Assembly (NCBI RefSeq): GCF_026000375.1
Contig: NZ_AP026708.1
Span: 374,501 to 438,500, forward strand
Length of the DNA stretch: 64,000 bases
Source of the DNA: Pseudodesulfovibrio portus
GTDB lineage: Bacteria > Desulfobacterota > Desulfovibrionia > Desulfovibrionales > Desulfovibrionaceae
Direction of reading: 5' to 3'
How positions within the stretch are numbered: the first letter of the stretch is position 1; every line of letters begins with the position of its first letter. The notes under the pieces were generated by a model that was not told the origin of the DNA, did not search any database, and worked only from the letters and a program-made list of their open reading frames with translations. The position numbers were made by a program, and so were the translations under genes. Shown piece by piece: positions 47,155-55,757 of this stretch.

Positions 47155-47881
47155 GCTGGAAAAAGGCGTCAAGAGCTGGGACGAATTCTCTCCGAGGGAT
47201 CGGGAGGACATCGTCCGCTTCTACGCGCCCAAAATCCGGATTCTTGCCCTGCGCCTCAAGGCGAAACTGCCGCAAAGCGTTGAGCTCAATGAACTGATCA
47301 GCGCGGGAAGCCTGGGGCTGCTCGACGCCCTGGGCAAGTTCAACCCCGAACTGGGCATCAAGTTCGACACGTACTCGGAAAACCGCATCAAGGGGGCCAT
47401 GCTCGACGAGTTGCGGCGAATGGACTGGTTTTCCAGGGGACTGCGGCAAAAGGTCAAGGTACTGGAAGACGCCATGCGCCAGATCGAGCACGAAACCGGC
47501 GCACCGGCGACCCCCATGCAGCTCCAGGACCACACCGGCATGAGCGAAAAAGAGGTGCAGCAGGGGCTGGAAGCTCTGAACAACCAGGTCTGCCTGAGCC
47601 TCGACAATTTCCAGGAAAACCTCATCGGAAAGAAGCACGCCACGGAGGATGAACCCTTCCAGTCTGCGGCCTTCCAGGAAATCGTCGATAAAGTAGCCAA
47701 TCTCATTGAAGAATTGACGCCAAGGGAAAAATTGGTCATATCTCTATATTATGGTGAGGAGCTGAACATGAAGGAAACCGCCGAGGTCATGGACATAACC
47801 GAAGGCCGCGTTTCCCAGCTTCACTCACAGGCATTGAAAAAATTGAGGAAGACATTCAGGGATCGGTACGACAACGAGTAA
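47096..47881 (+). CDS. fliA: Sigma-28 flagellar RNA polymerase sigma factor FliA
   Basis: FliA directs transcription of late flagellar and chemotaxis genes. The 261-residue protein has region 2 (LNELISAGSLGLLDALGKFNPELGIKFDTYSENRIKGAMLDELRRMDWFSRG), region 3 and a region 4 helix-turn-helix (LNMKETAEVMDITEGRVSQLHSQALKKLR). No other ATG, GTG or TTG in frame precedes the conserved core, so ATG 47096 is the only plausible start. The serine-rich N-terminal ~18 residues are therefore encoded within flhG. Confidence 0.95.
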   Translation: MVILSSSGRSSSSGKSPWLELEKGVKSWDEFSPRDREDIVRFYAPKIRILALRLKAKLPQSVELNELISAGSLGLLDALGKFNPELGIKFDTYSENRIKGAMLDELRRMDWFSRGLRQKVKVLEDAMRQIEHETGAPATPMQLQDHTGMSEKEVQQGLEALNNQVCLSLDNFQENLIGKKHATEDEPFQSAAFQEIVDKVANLIEELTPREKLVISLYYGEELNMKETAEVMDITEGRVSQLHSQALKKLRKTFRDRYDNE

Positions 47882-47904
47882 CCCTGCACGAAAGGAGACA
47901 TTTA

Positions 47905-48285
47905 ATGGCTTACGATACCAGCATGCGCGTCCTTGTGGTTGATGACTTCTCCACCATGCGCAAGATCGTCAAAAACATTCTGCGCCAGCTTGGCTTCACC
48001 AATATTGTGGAGGCTGACGACGGCTCCACAGCCTGGGAAGTCCTGAACAAGGACAACATCGACTTCATCGTATCCGACTGGAACATGCCCAACATGTCCG
48101 GCATCGAACTCCTGCGCAAGGTTCGCGGCAGTGAAGAATACGCGGACATCCCCTTCCTGATGGTCACTGCCGAAGCGCAGCAGGAGAACATCATCGAAGC
48201 CGTCCAGGCGAAGGTGTCCAACTACATCGTCAAACCGTTCACTCCTGAAACCCTGGGCCAGAAGATCGACAAAATCTTCGCCTAA
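47905..48285 (+). CDS. cheY: Chemotaxis response regulator CheY
   Basis: This 126-residue single receiver domain has the acidic pair Asp13/Asp14, the phospho-acceptor Asp58 (FIVSDWNMPNMSG), Thr in MVTAEAQ and Lys110 (YIVKPFTPE). The protein should bind FliM at the motor switch when phosphorylated. GAAAGGAG precedes the ATG. It sits between fliA and fliL, so it is expressed with the export genes. Confidence 0.95.
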   Translation: MAYDTSMRVLVVDDFSTMRKIVKNILRQLGFTNIVEADDGSTAWEVLNKDNIDFIVSDWNMPNMSGIELLRKVRGSEEYADIPFLMVTAEAQQENIIEAVQAKVSNYIVKPFTPETLGQKIDKIFA

Positions 48286-48314
48286 CGCCCACCAACTGCC
48301 GGTAGGCGTATATT

Positions 48315-49031
48315 ATGGTCTTGCTTGTCCCGGATGGTGACGACGTCACGGAAACGGCTTCCTCCGTTCCCGAGCAGCCCAAGGCACAGCTCGACGACAG
48401 TGAAGCAAGCAAGGCCACGCAAAAAGTCGACCTCGACCTCGATGACGCTCCTTTCCTCGAGGACGAAGAAGACGAAGAGGAGATCGCCGAAGTAGAAGAC
48501 GAGACTCCCATGCGCGACGACGAGGACGACGAGGGGCCGGACTCACCCGGCCTCGCCGCCCTCCTCAAGAACAAATTCGTTCTCATCGGCGCGGGCGTCA
48601 TTCTCATTCTCCTGGTCGTCATCGTCATCCTGCTCCTGCGGGAGCCGGAAGCGCCACCTCCCCCGCCACCACCTCCGCCCGCAGAAGAAAAGCAGCCTGA
48701 TGCTGCCCCGGTAGTGGAAGAAACGCCTGAGATTCTCATTCGACTCGACCCATTCCTCATCGAACAGATGGACGAGGACGGCAAGATCCGATTCCTGGAG
48801 GTCCGAATCCTCCTGTCCACGGAAGAAGAGGGATTGGCCAAGCAGTTCAAGCAGGAAACCTATACCGTGCGCAACGCCCTGTTCTACTACCTCAAGAATA
48901 AGGATTTGCAGTTTTTGTCCGATAAGGAAAACAGTGACAAGCTGAAACAGGAGTTGCTGGCCATCGTCAACCAGTACATGGGATTCGGCCAGTTCAACAC
49001 CCTGATGTTCGATCGATATCTTGTGAGGTAA
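48315..49031 (+). CDS. fliL: FliL-family flagellar basal-body protein with acidic N-terminus
   Basis: FliL associates with the stator and supports motor torque. The C-terminal domain (~140-238) has the FliL pattern (IRFLEVRILLSTEEE...LFYYLKNKDLQFL). A membrane helix lies at ~95-110 and is followed by a run of nine prolines. Unlike E. coli FliL (~154 residues), it has ~88 N-terminal cytoplasmic residues that are extremely acidic (EDEEDEEEIAEVEDE). The start has a weak ribosome binding site. Confidence 0.85.
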   Translation: MVLLVPDGDDVTETASSVPEQPKAQLDDSEASKATQKVDLDLDDAPFLEDEEDEEEIAEVEDETPMRDDEDDEGPDSPGLAALLKNKFVLIGAGVILILLVVIVILLLREPEAPPPPPPPPPAEEKQPDAAPVVEETPEILIRLDPFLIEQMDEDGKIRFLEVRILLSTEEEGLAKQFKQETYTVRNALFYYLKNKDLQFLSDKENSDKLKQELLAIVNQYMGFGQFNTLMFDRYLVR

Positions 49032-49034
49032 ACC

Positions 49035-49361
49035 ATGAGCTCGACTCCGCTGGACCTGCCGGTCCTCATATCGCAACTGCCGTTCGTGCAGAAGATCGCC
49101 CATGCGGAGACGGCCAAGCCCGAAATCCGGCAGCAGCTTTTCAATCCCATGGTCCAGGAACAGGTCCAGAAACGCGAGGGCACCGTCCAGCAGGTGGCCA
49201 AGAAGACCGCCACCGATCCTGTGGACCGTGACGGCGGCAACAACGAAAAGCAGCAGGCCTCCAGCGAGCGCAAGCAGAAAGAGGAAGAAGAGGAAAGCCC
49301 GGACACCGGCGCCTCCAACGCCTCGCCCTGGGCCGGCAACATCGTCAACGTCAAAATCTGA
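49035..49361 (+). CDS. Uncharacterised flagellar-operon protein, 108 residues
   Basis: I do not recognise a domain. The protein starts with a short helical segment (DLPVLISQLPFVQKIAHAE), then has a long charged, probably disordered tail rich in Glu/Lys/Gln. It is soluble, with no signal peptide or membrane helix. It lies three bases after fliL and 20 before the DUF2802 gene, so it is co-expressed with the flagellar genes and may be a scaffold or chaperone-like partner. Confidence 0.7.
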   Translation: MSSTPLDLPVLISQLPFVQKIAHAETAKPEIRQQLFNPMVQEQVQKREGTVQQVAKKTATDPVDRDGGNNEKQQASSERKQKEEEEESPDTGASNASPWAGNIVNVKI

Positions 49362-49381
49362 ATCCATCCGCAAGGAACGCC

Positions 49382-49789
49382 ATGTCCGATCTGCTCATCA
49401 TTCTCTTCTCCGTCAGCGAAGTCGTCCTGCTCGTCGTGGTCATCCTCTTCTTCCTCCGATTGAAAAAATCGGAGACCTTGCTCTCAGGGCTCCAGGCCAA
49501 CCAGGATGAATTCATCAAGCGCCTCCAGTTCAACACCCAACTCGAAAACGAATTGGTCGCCACCTTCGAGCAACGCCAACAGGAACTCGTGGCCCTCAAT
49601 AATCAACTTGAGAAAAAGGCCGCCGAAATGAGAAAATTGATCGATCTGGCCAATGAATACTGCAAGTCGCCGCAGTTCATGCGTGAAATCATCATCCAGG
49701 GCCACCGCGCCGGGAAAACTCCCGCCCAGATGGCCAAATCCTCCGGCCTGAGCCTGGAAGAGATCGAACTGATCATCGACCAGTCCTGA
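49382..49789 (+). CDS. DUF2802-domain membrane protein
   Basis: This 135-residue protein has an N-terminal membrane helix (residues ~4-26), a coiled coil (~30-85) and a C-terminal helical domain (~85-135) with the DUF2802 pattern (GKTPAQMAKSSGLSLEEIELIID). The family occurs in flagellar clusters of proteobacteria, and SwrB of Bacillus is comparable in layout. A role in assembling the export apparatus is plausible but unproven. Confidence 0.75.
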   Translation: MSDLLIILFSVSEVVLLVVVILFFLRLKKSETLLSGLQANQDEFIKRLQFNTQLENELVATFEQRQQELVALNNQLEKKAAEMRKLIDLANEYCKSPQFMREIIIQGHRAGKTPAQMAKSSGLSLEEIELIIDQS

Positions 49790-49799
49790 CGGAAACCCC

Positions 49800-50618
49800 A
49801 TGCGCATACGTGGATCGGGCAAGGACACCAGCGGCTTCGGCGGAAGCGGGAGCCGATCCGACTCGTTCAGAAGAAAGCACCATCTCAAGAAGAAGGTCCG
49901 TGGCGTACTCCTCAAGAACGTGGAGGACAACATGGCCTGGGTGGAAATCGACGGCGACCGGCTTCTGGCGCAACTGGAGGTCATCCATCCCGAAGGCACG
50001 CGGCTGACCTTCGTCATCGAGCAGCTGTCGCCCAACATCGTCCTCAAGGAGTTGAAGGGAGGCGGTCGGCAAGGCGGCGGCGGAGTCCTCGACCGGGCAA
50101 ACGCCTTTGACTCGGCCCGCGCCCTGTTCGAGGCCCGGTTCATCTCCTTTATCCAGGACCCGGACACTCCCCGCCCATGCATCACTTCAGGCGATTTTTT
50201 CACCATTCTGGCCGGATCACGGGAACTGCTGGCACGCTATGCCGACGCCGTTCGGTGCGCCGACGGCCTGACCGAAAGCCTGGATGACGGTCGGGGACGA
50301 TTTCTGTACCAACCATGGCTCGCACCCGGAAGCCGCCGCCAGGTGACCTTTGTCCGCAAGACCCCCGAGGGGCTGACCGAGGCCGTCGTTGAGTTCGACC
50401 ATCCGAGCATGGGCCTGGTACGCGCGGAATTTTTACACAAGAACGACCGGGTGGCGTGCAAGCTCAAGATGCAGCACATGGCCCACGCCGAACCGCTGAC
50501 CCGATACCTCGCCTCACGGGTCCACCCGAACCTGGCGGCGCAGGCCGACCCGCCGCACATCACCAAACTGCCGCAGCGCTGCCACGGCGGCGTCATTGCC
50601 GAGCATCTCTTCCGCTAA
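49800..50618 (+). CDS. Uncharacterised protein at the end of the flagellar operon
   Basis: I do not recognise this 272-residue soluble protein. It begins with a basic, Gly/Ser-rich stretch (residues ~1-35), then a small beta-type domain (~35-85, VRGVLLKNVEDNMAWVEIDGDRLLAQLEV), which resembles a flagellar hook-length control (FliK-like) or OB-type fold, and a larger alpha/beta domain (~100-270) including RQVTFVRKTPEGLTEAVVEFDHP. It follows the DUF2802 gene by ten bases and is followed by a terminator, so it closes the operon. Confidence 0.7.
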   Translation: MRIRGSGKDTSGFGGSGSRSDSFRRKHHLKKKVRGVLLKNVEDNMAWVEIDGDRLLAQLEVIHPEGTRLTFVIEQLSPNIVLKELKGGGRQGGGGVLDRANAFDSARALFEARFISFIQDPDTPRPCITSGDFFTILAGSRELLARYADAVRCADGLTESLDDGRGRFLYQPWLAPGSRRQVTFVRKTPEGLTEAVVEFDHPSMGLVRAEFLHKNDRVACKLKMQHMAHAEPLTRYLASRVHPNLAAQADPPHITKLPQRCHGGVIAEHLFR

Positions 50619-50620
50619 CG

Positions 50621-50647
50621 AAAAAACCCGCCTTGCGGCGGGTTTTT
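50621..50647. terminator. Bidirectional terminator between the flagellar operon and lpxC
   Basis: An inverted repeat with stem AAACCCGCC/GGCGGGTTT, loop TTGC, has an A-run before and a T-run after it, and separates the convergent genes. Confidence 0.92.
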
Positions 50648-50671
50648 CATTCCTGTTCAGGAGTGAGGCGG

Positions 50672-51589
50672 CTATGCCATTGCAGGAGCGGGCTGCACCC
50701 CCTCAACCGAGGCCTCTTCGCCGACCATGGGCTGGGCCATGACCTTTTCTTCCAGGTAGATTTCCCGGTTTTCATCCAGGTGGCGCAGGAAGGCATTGTT
50801 CAAGGCGTGGCCGGAAGCAAACACCTCGAAATGGCCGTGGATCGGAGCGCCGAAAGTGGCAATGTCGCCCACGAAGTCGAGAATCTTGTGACGAACGAAC
50901 TCATCCTGGAAGCGCAGGCCTTCCGCGTTGAGGATGTTGTACTCATCAAGGACGACCGCGTTATCCAGGGAACCGCCCAGAGCCAGGCCGTTGGCGTGCA
51001 GGTAATCGACTTCCTTGAGGAAACCGAAGGTGCGCGCCTTGGCGATCTCGGTGGCGAAATTATCGGGGGTGATTTCAAGCTCCATGGTCTGGCGACCGAT
51101 GAGCGGATGGGCGAACTCGATGGTGTAGTCGATGCGCAGGCCGTCATGGGGACGGGCCTTGATGTATTTTCCGTCCTGCTCGAACTCAAAGGCCTTCTTG
51201 ACGGCCATGAACCGGCGGGGCTTGTTCAGTTTGCGGACGCCCGCCTGCTTGAGCAGGTAGACGAAGGAGGCTGCGGAACCGTCCATGATGGGCAGCTCCT
51301 TGCCGGAGACTTCGATATGGATATTGTCGATGCCCATGCCGTTGACGGCAGCCAGGAGGTGCTCGACAGTGGCCACGGTCTCACGACCGTCGCCCAGCAC
51401 GGTGGCAAGGCTGGTTTCCACGACCAAGGAGGGAGCGGGAGTGAGGAAGGTGGAACCGGTACCGTTGCGTAGGGAAAACAGGATGCCGGTGTCCTCAGCC
51501 GCCGGGCGGAGAACCAACTCCACCTGCTTGCCGCTGTGAAGGCCGATTCCCGTGCAACGCACTGATTTGAATATGGTAGTCTGAGACAT
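50672..51589 (-). CDS. lpxC: UDP-3-O-acyl-N-acetylglucosamine deacetylase LpxC
   Basis: LpxC is the zinc deacetylase that commits UDP-GlcNAc to lipid A. The 305-residue protein has the zinc-ligand regions ATVEHLLAAVNG and RHKILDFVGD (His and Asp), and the catalytic histidine in IHGHFEVFASGHALNNAF. ATG 51589 follows CGGAGGA and begins the conserved QTTIFKSVRCTGIGLHSG; the frame is open further upstream. Unlike lpxA, lpxD and lpxI it is not in the lysS operon and has its own 177-base upstream region. Confidence 0.96.
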   Translation of the reverse strand: MSQTTIFKSVRCTGIGLHSGKQVELVLRPAAEDTGILFSLRNGTGSTFLTPAPSLVVETSLATVLGDGRETVATVEHLLAAVNGMGIDNIHIEVSGKELPIMDGSAASFVYLLKQAGVRKLNKPRRFMAVKKAFEFEQDGKYIKARPHDGLRIDYTIEFAHPLIGRQTMELEITPDNFATEIAKARTFGFLKEVDYLHANGLALGGSLDNAVVLDEYNILNAEGLRFQDEFVRHKILDFVGDIATFGAPIHGHFEVFASGHALNNAFLRHLDENREIYLEEKVMAQPMVGEEASVEGVQPAPAMA

Positions 51590-51766
51590 TAATCCTCCGG
51601 TTTGTAACAAAAGAAAAAGCAAGAATGGTGCCAGAGGGCGTCTACAGACGAAATTCAATTATTACGACAAGTTAACCGGCAAGACTTTCTCTAGAGACGT
51701 GTTGCATTCACGCAACTAATTGTATTTTTACAACAACGAATTCAGCCTGCTGTTGCAATTACGCCA

Positions 51767-52621
51767 TTATAATTTCCGGGCGCAGACAACACGGTCCAAT
51801 CCGGCGAGGTCCCTGACGACCCTAACGTCTCCGAATCGCGAAAACTCTGCGCACATTATTTTTTGCACCGCCTCCCCCTGACCGCAACCGATTTCCATGA
51901 ACAGATACCCCCCTGGGGCAAGCATGTCCTCGATGCGGGGAAGCATCGCGCGGATGTGGGTCAAGCCGTCGACGCCGCTGACCAGCGCGCCCGTGGGCTC
52001 GAAACCTGTCACCTCCCGGCTGGCGTCGGCGAACTCCCCTTCCGTGACGTACGGAGGGTTGGACACGACCAGCTCAAATGATTCGGGATCGAACTTTTGT
52101 TCGGTAAAATCAGAATGTTGAAATTCGATTCGGCCACTTACCCCGTGGCGCTGAGCATTGGATTTCGCCACTTCCAACGCCGCCGGGCTGATGTCCACGG
52201 CCACGCCGGTCGCCCCGGGGAAAAGGACGCAGAGCGTCACCGCCAGGATGCCGGACCCGGTTCCCAGATCCGCGAAATGAAGCACTGAACCCTTGGGAAA
52301 AATCGACTCAGCCTCTTCGATGATGTGTTCGGTCTCGGGACGGGGGATAAGCGTGTCGGGAGTGACCCGGAAATCGAGGCCGTAAAACTCCTTCTCTCCC
52401 AGGATATAGGCCACGGGCTCACCGACCTCGCGCCGGGCCAGGAGTGACTCGATCTCGACGAGCTCCGCATCGGTGGGCACACGATTGCGATTCAGCGTCA
52501 GATCCATGCGGGAGCAATCGAGCGCATGGGCCACCAGCAATTCGGCGCTCAGGCGCGGCGAATCCACTCCGGCAAGCCGGGCTTCGCCCGCGCTGAGGAT
52601 ATCGAAAATGACGGGAGACAT
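51767..52621 (-). CDS. prmC: Release-factor glutamine methyltransferase PrmC
   Basis: PrmC methylates the glutamine of the GGQ motif of class I release factors. The 284-residue protein has the N-terminal helical domain, the SAM motif DLGTGSGILAVTLC and the catalytic NPPY (VVSNPPYVTEGEF). It lies 20 bases downstream of prfA, its substrate gene, the usual arrangement. Confidence 0.95.
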   Translation of the reverse strand: MSPVIFDILSAGEARLAGVDSPRLSAELLVAHALDCSRMDLTLNRNRVPTDAELVEIESLLARREVGEPVAYILGEKEFYGLDFRVTPDTLIPRPETEHIIEEAESIFPKGSVLHFADLGTGSGILAVTLCVLFPGATGVAVDISPAALEVAKSNAQRHGVSGRIEFQHSDFTEQKFDPESFELVVSNPPYVTEGEFADASREVTGFEPTGALVSGVDGLTHIRAMLPRIEDMLAPGGYLFMEIGCGQGEAVQKIMCAEFSRFGDVRVVRDLAGLDRVVCARKL

Positions 52622-52641
52622 GGGTTTCCCCCGGGCAACGG

Positions 52642-53709
52642 TTAGTCGCCCTGGTGCTTCATGGCCTCAGCCTGGTAGTGGCTGATGAGGGCGTCCTGCA
52701 ACTCGTCCAGCTCGCCTTCCATGATCCTGTGCAGGGAATGCAGGGTCAGGTTGATGCGGTGATCCGAACAGCGGCCCTGCGGGAAGTTATAGGTGCGGAT
52801 GCGCTCGGAACGGTCGCCCGTGCCCACCTGGCTGCGCCGGGTCGCGTCTTCCTCGGCCTTGGCCTTGTCCTGTTCAAGCTGCAACAGCCGGGAACGGAGG
52901 ACCTTCAGGGCCTTGGCCTTGTTCTTGTGCTGGGACTTCTCGTCCTGGCAGATGACCACCAGGCCGGTGGGAATGTGCGTGATGCGGATGGCGGAGTCCG
53001 TGGTGTTGACCGACTGGCCGCCGGGACCGGAGGCCCGGAACACGTCCACGCGCAGATCTTCGGCGCGGATGCTGACGTCCACGTCCTCGGCCTCGGGCAT
53101 GATGGCCACGGTCACGGCGGAGGTGTGAATGCGGCCCTGGGACTCGGTGGCCGGGACGCGCTGCACGCGGTGGGTGCCGGACTCGTATTTGAGCTTGGAG
53201 TAGACCTTGTCGCCGGAAATGGAAGCGATCACTTCCTTGAGTCCGCCGGAGCCGGTGGCGTTGGAGCTCATCTCCTCCACCTTCCATTTGTTGGCCTCGG
53301 CGTAGCGGGTGTACATGCGATACAGGTCGGCCGCGAAAAGAGCCGCCTCGTCGCCGCCGGTTCCGGCCCGGATTTCCAGGATGATGTTCTTTTCATCCAT
53401 GGGGTCTTTGGGCAGGAGCAGAACCTTGAGTTGATCCTCCAGCAGGGGAAGCTCGGCCTCGATCTCCGCGATCTCGGCCTTGGCCATCTCCTGGATTTCC
53501 GGATCAGGATCGTTCAACATCTCCCGGTTGTCGGCCAGGTCGCTGGAAAACTGCTTGTACTTGCGAAAGATTTCGACCACCTCGCCGAGGTCGGCGTGGG
53601 CCTTGGACACCTTCTTGTACCGTTCCTGGTCATTGAAGATGTCGGGCTGGGCAAGCTCCTCTTCCAACTGAACGTATTTGACTTCGATCTCTTCAAGCTT
53701 GCCGAACAT
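52642..53709 (-). CDS. prfA: Peptide chain release factor 1
   Basis: RF1 ends translation at UAA and UAG. The 355-residue protein has the codon-recognition region with PAT-type signature in the [19 protein letters not shown] block and the GGQ motif in [15 protein letters not shown]. It sits between the DUF1385 gene (three bases upstream) and prmC, so the three are one operon. Confidence 0.97.
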   Translation of the reverse strand: MFGKLEEIEVKYVQLEEELAQPDIFNDQERYKKVSKAHADLGEVVEIFRKYKQFSSDLADNREMLNDPDPEIQEMAKAEIAEIEAELPLLEDQLKVLLLPKDPMDEKNIILEIRAGTGGDEAALFAADLYRMYTRYAEANKWKVEEMSSNATGSGGLKEVIASISGDKVYSKLKYESGTHRVQRVPATESQGRIHTSAVTVAIMPEAEDVDVSIRAEDLRVDVFRASGPGGQSVNTTDSAIRITHIPTGLVVICQDEKSQHKNKAKALKVLRSRLLQLEQDKAKAEEDATRRSQVGTGDRSERIRTYNFPQGRCSDHRINLTLHSLHRIMEGELDELQDALISHYQAEAMKHQGD

Positions 53710-53712
53710 ATC

Positions 53713-54660
53713 TTAGCACTCCTCGGGCTTGACGGCGCACTGCAGGGCGGCAATGGCCACCTCAAGCTGGCTGTCATCGGGTTCCTTGGTGGTCAACAAC
53801 TGCATCATGAGACCGGGCCAGCACATCAACTTGCACAGGACATTCTTGCTGTACTTGCCCGCGAACTTGATCATCTCATAGGCCACGCAGCTTACCGGGA
53901 TCATGAGCACCAGCTTCATGCCGACGATGTACAGATGCTTGACGATGAAATTTTCAGGCGCATAAAAAGTGAGGAGGTACGGGACCAGCACCGCGTACAG
54001 CATGATGGAAACGACCAGGACGAACAACAGGAAGGCCGTCCCGCAGCGGGGGTGCAGACGGCTGTGGAACCGGGTCGAATCCGGGGAAAGCTCCCTGCCC
54101 TCTTCCCAGGTCCAGATGACCTTGTGCTCGGCGCCGTGGTATTCGAACACGCGGCGGATGTCGGGGATCAAGGAGATGGCCAGGATATAGCCCACAAAGA
54201 CGGCCATCTTGATGAGGCCGTCCCAGGCGTGGAAACTCAGGGAATCCACGTCGCCCGCCCAGCCGAGCATCTCCATGCCCACCGACAGGAAATGCGGCAG
54301 GACCACGAACAGGCCGAGCGCGGCGCCCAGGGCCAGCACCATGGTCAGGGCCAGATGCCAGTTGGTCAGCTCGCCCGCCTCTTCATCTTCTTCGGCGGCC
54401 TGCATGGCGGAATAGTTGAGGGCCTTGATCCCGTTGACCATGGTCTCCATGAGCACGGGGAAGCCTCTGAGGAAGGGTTTCTTGAGCAGGGGATGCCGAA
54501 CCATGGTGAACCATGGCCGGACCTCGGTGACGATCTCACCGCCCGGCTTGCGGATGGCAATGGCCAGCGTATTCTTGGCGCGCATCATGACGCCCTCGAT
54601 CACAGCCTGGCCGCCCACCGCCTGGGGCGCCGCCAACGTCAGGAGTCCTCGCAAGTTCAA
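53713..54660 (-). CDS. DUF1385 (YqhQ-like) membrane protein
   Basis: This protein (about 315 residues) matches the DUF1385 family: GGQAVIEGVMMRAKNTLAIAIRKPGGEIVTE at the N-terminus, four or so membrane helices, FHAW and EYHGAEHKVIWTWE with conserved histidines, and HPRCGTAFLL. The family's role is unknown, but it is often next to prfA and rpmE. The start is probably TTG at 54660: GGAGG lies eight bases upstream and the family begins at this point. Confidence 0.85.
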   Translation of the reverse strand: MNLRGLLTLAAPQAVGGQAVIEGVMMRAKNTLAIAIRKPGGEIVTEVRPWFTMVRHPLLKKPFLRGFPVLMETMVNGIKALNYSAMQAAEEDEEAGELTNWHLALTMVLALGAALGLFVVLPHFLSVGMEMLGWAGDVDSLSFHAWDGLIKMAVFVGYILAISLIPDIRRVFEYHGAEHKVIWTWEEGRELSPDSTRFHSRLHPRCGTAFLLFVLVVSIMLYAVLVPYLLTFYAPENFIVKHLYIVGMKLVLMIPVSCVAYEMIKFAGKYSKNVLCKLMCWPGLMMQLLTTKEPDDSQLEVAIAALQCAVKPEEC

Positions 54661-54778
54661 GAGTGTACCCTCCGAAGGTATGGAGTTGAACCGACCGTGC
54701 GGCGGAAGAGCCCCCCGCATCCCGTATCTTCCAGAATTAAGGATTCAATCGGGATTGTAAAGCCTGCCGGACAAAAGG

Positions 54779-54818
54779 ATATGCCTTCGCATGGGGCTAG
54801 ACCCCAACGAAGGCATAT
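54779..54818 (-). terminator. Two-tier hairpin, likely rpmE terminator
   Basis: An 11-bp outer stem (54779-54789 with 54808-54818) encloses a GGGG/CCCC inner stem. On the minus strand it follows rpmE by 26 bases and is followed by CCTTTTG, a weak T-tract. Confidence 0.6.
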
Positions 54819-54844
54819 GCTCGCGGCTTGACGCCGAAAAACAG

Positions 54845-55069
54845 TTACTTCTTGGCGGCCAGGCTGCTCAGATCGCCGTACTTCTTGCGGAAGCGGTCGA
54901 TGCGGCCGGCGGTGTCAACAAAGCGCTGCTTGCCGGTGTAGAAGGGGTGGCAGTTGGAACAGATTTCCACTTCCAGCTCTTCGCTCTTGGTGGTCAGCAG
55001 CTCGGTCTCGTAACCGCAGTGGCAGCGGACTTTGGCCTTATAGGTCTTGGGATGAATATCGTTTTTCAT
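54845..55069 (-). CDS. rpmE: Ribosomal protein L31
   Basis: This 74-residue protein opens [21 protein letters not shown] and contains [25 protein letters not shown], the L31 signature. Cysteines in C-x-C and C-x2-C pairs show the zinc-binding form. GGAGAC precedes the ATG. It is followed by its own hairpin and then by the DUF1385-prfA-prmC operon. Confidence 0.97.
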   Translation of the reverse strand: MKNDIHPKTYKAKVRCHCGYETELLTTKSEELEVEICSNCHPFYTGKQRFVDTAGRIDRFRKKYGDLSSLAAKK

Positions 55070-55170
55070 GACTGTCTCCTGTCATTCTTTTTGCGTGGAA
55101 CTCGGTCTTATACGCACTGCCACCGTGGTTGGCAAGAAAAAAATCAAGCATAATCCTGACGCCATTGCGG

Positions 55171-55203
55171 AAAAAGAAAAGGGCGGGAGACGAACTCCCG
55201 CCC
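55171..55203 (-). terminator. Rho-independent terminator of dsrC
   Basis: A 9-bp GC-rich stem (55181-55189 with 55195-55203) is followed on the minus strand by CTTTTCTTTTT. It lies 25 bases past the dsrC stop. Confidence 0.9.
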
Positions 55204-55228
55204 TGCATGATCAAGCTTTGGTTGCGGA

Positions 55229-55546
55229 CTAGACGCAGCCGGTGGGCTTGGGCAGGCCAGCCATCTTACAGGCTCCCTTGCCGGGTCCGGACGGGAACAG
55301 CTCGTAGATCTGCTTCAGCTTGAAGCCGGTGACCTTGGAGAGGATGCGGACCATCGGAGCGATGCCGTTCTTCTTGTAGTAGTCCTGCAGGAAGTCGATG
55401 ACTTTCTGATGATCGTCGGTGATTTCCTTGATGCCTTCGGACTCTTTCACGTAGTCAACCCAAAGCGGGGTCCAATCTTCAAATTTCTGCAGGAAACCGT
55501 CTTCGTCGACTTCAAAAGAAGCGCCCTGGAATTCAACAACAGCCAT
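55229..55546 (-). CDS. dsrC: Sulfur-relay protein DsrC
   Basis: DsrC is the co-substrate of dissimilatory sulfite reductase: its two C-terminal cysteines carry the sulfur as a trisulfide that is then reduced at the membrane. The 105-residue protein has both cysteines, Cys93 and the penultimate Cys104, in the flexible tail GACKMAGLPKPTGCV, so it is a true DsrC and not a TusE-like form. CTTAGGAGG before the ATG is a strong ribosome binding site. The gene stands alone with its own promoter and terminator; dsrAB is not in the window. Confidence 0.96.
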   Translation of the reverse strand: MAVVEFQGASFEVDEDGFLQKFEDWTPLWVDYVKESEGIKEITDDHQKVIDFLQDYYKKNGIAPMVRILSKVTGFKLKQIYELFPSGPGKGACKMAGLPKPTGCV

Positions 55547-55580
55547 TGTATCCTCCTAAGTGGATGTTTGTCATGCTGTG

Positions 55581-55599
55581 GCTCCGAAACATTCGGAGC
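55581..55599 (-). promoter_or_regulatory. Hairpin in the dsrC leader
   Basis: GCTCCGAA and TTCGGAGC form a perfect 8-bp stem with a 3-base loop, 35 bases before the ATG. A smaller ACGGT/ACCGT stem lies near the expected mRNA 5' end (55652-55666). Both may protect the abundant dsrC mRNA. Confidence 0.5.
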
Positions 55600-55672
55600 A
55601 ACCTTATCCGTTTAAACAGCGATCCGCTGCTTAGATGCAATAACAAAAGATACGGTGCAAAACCGTGGGGGG

Positions 55673-55701
55673 ACATTACGTCCACCCTCACCCTTTGTCA
55701 A
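55673..55701 (-). promoter_or_regulatory. Candidate dsrC promoter
   Basis: On the minus strand a perfect TTGACA (55701-55696) is followed after 17 bases by TAATGT (55678-55673). This predicts a leader of about 120 bases. Confidence 0.55.
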
Positions 55702-55757
55702 GGGCTTGCCACATTTCAATGCAACAATTTCACGCACTCACTTCTCTCCGTAACAAC

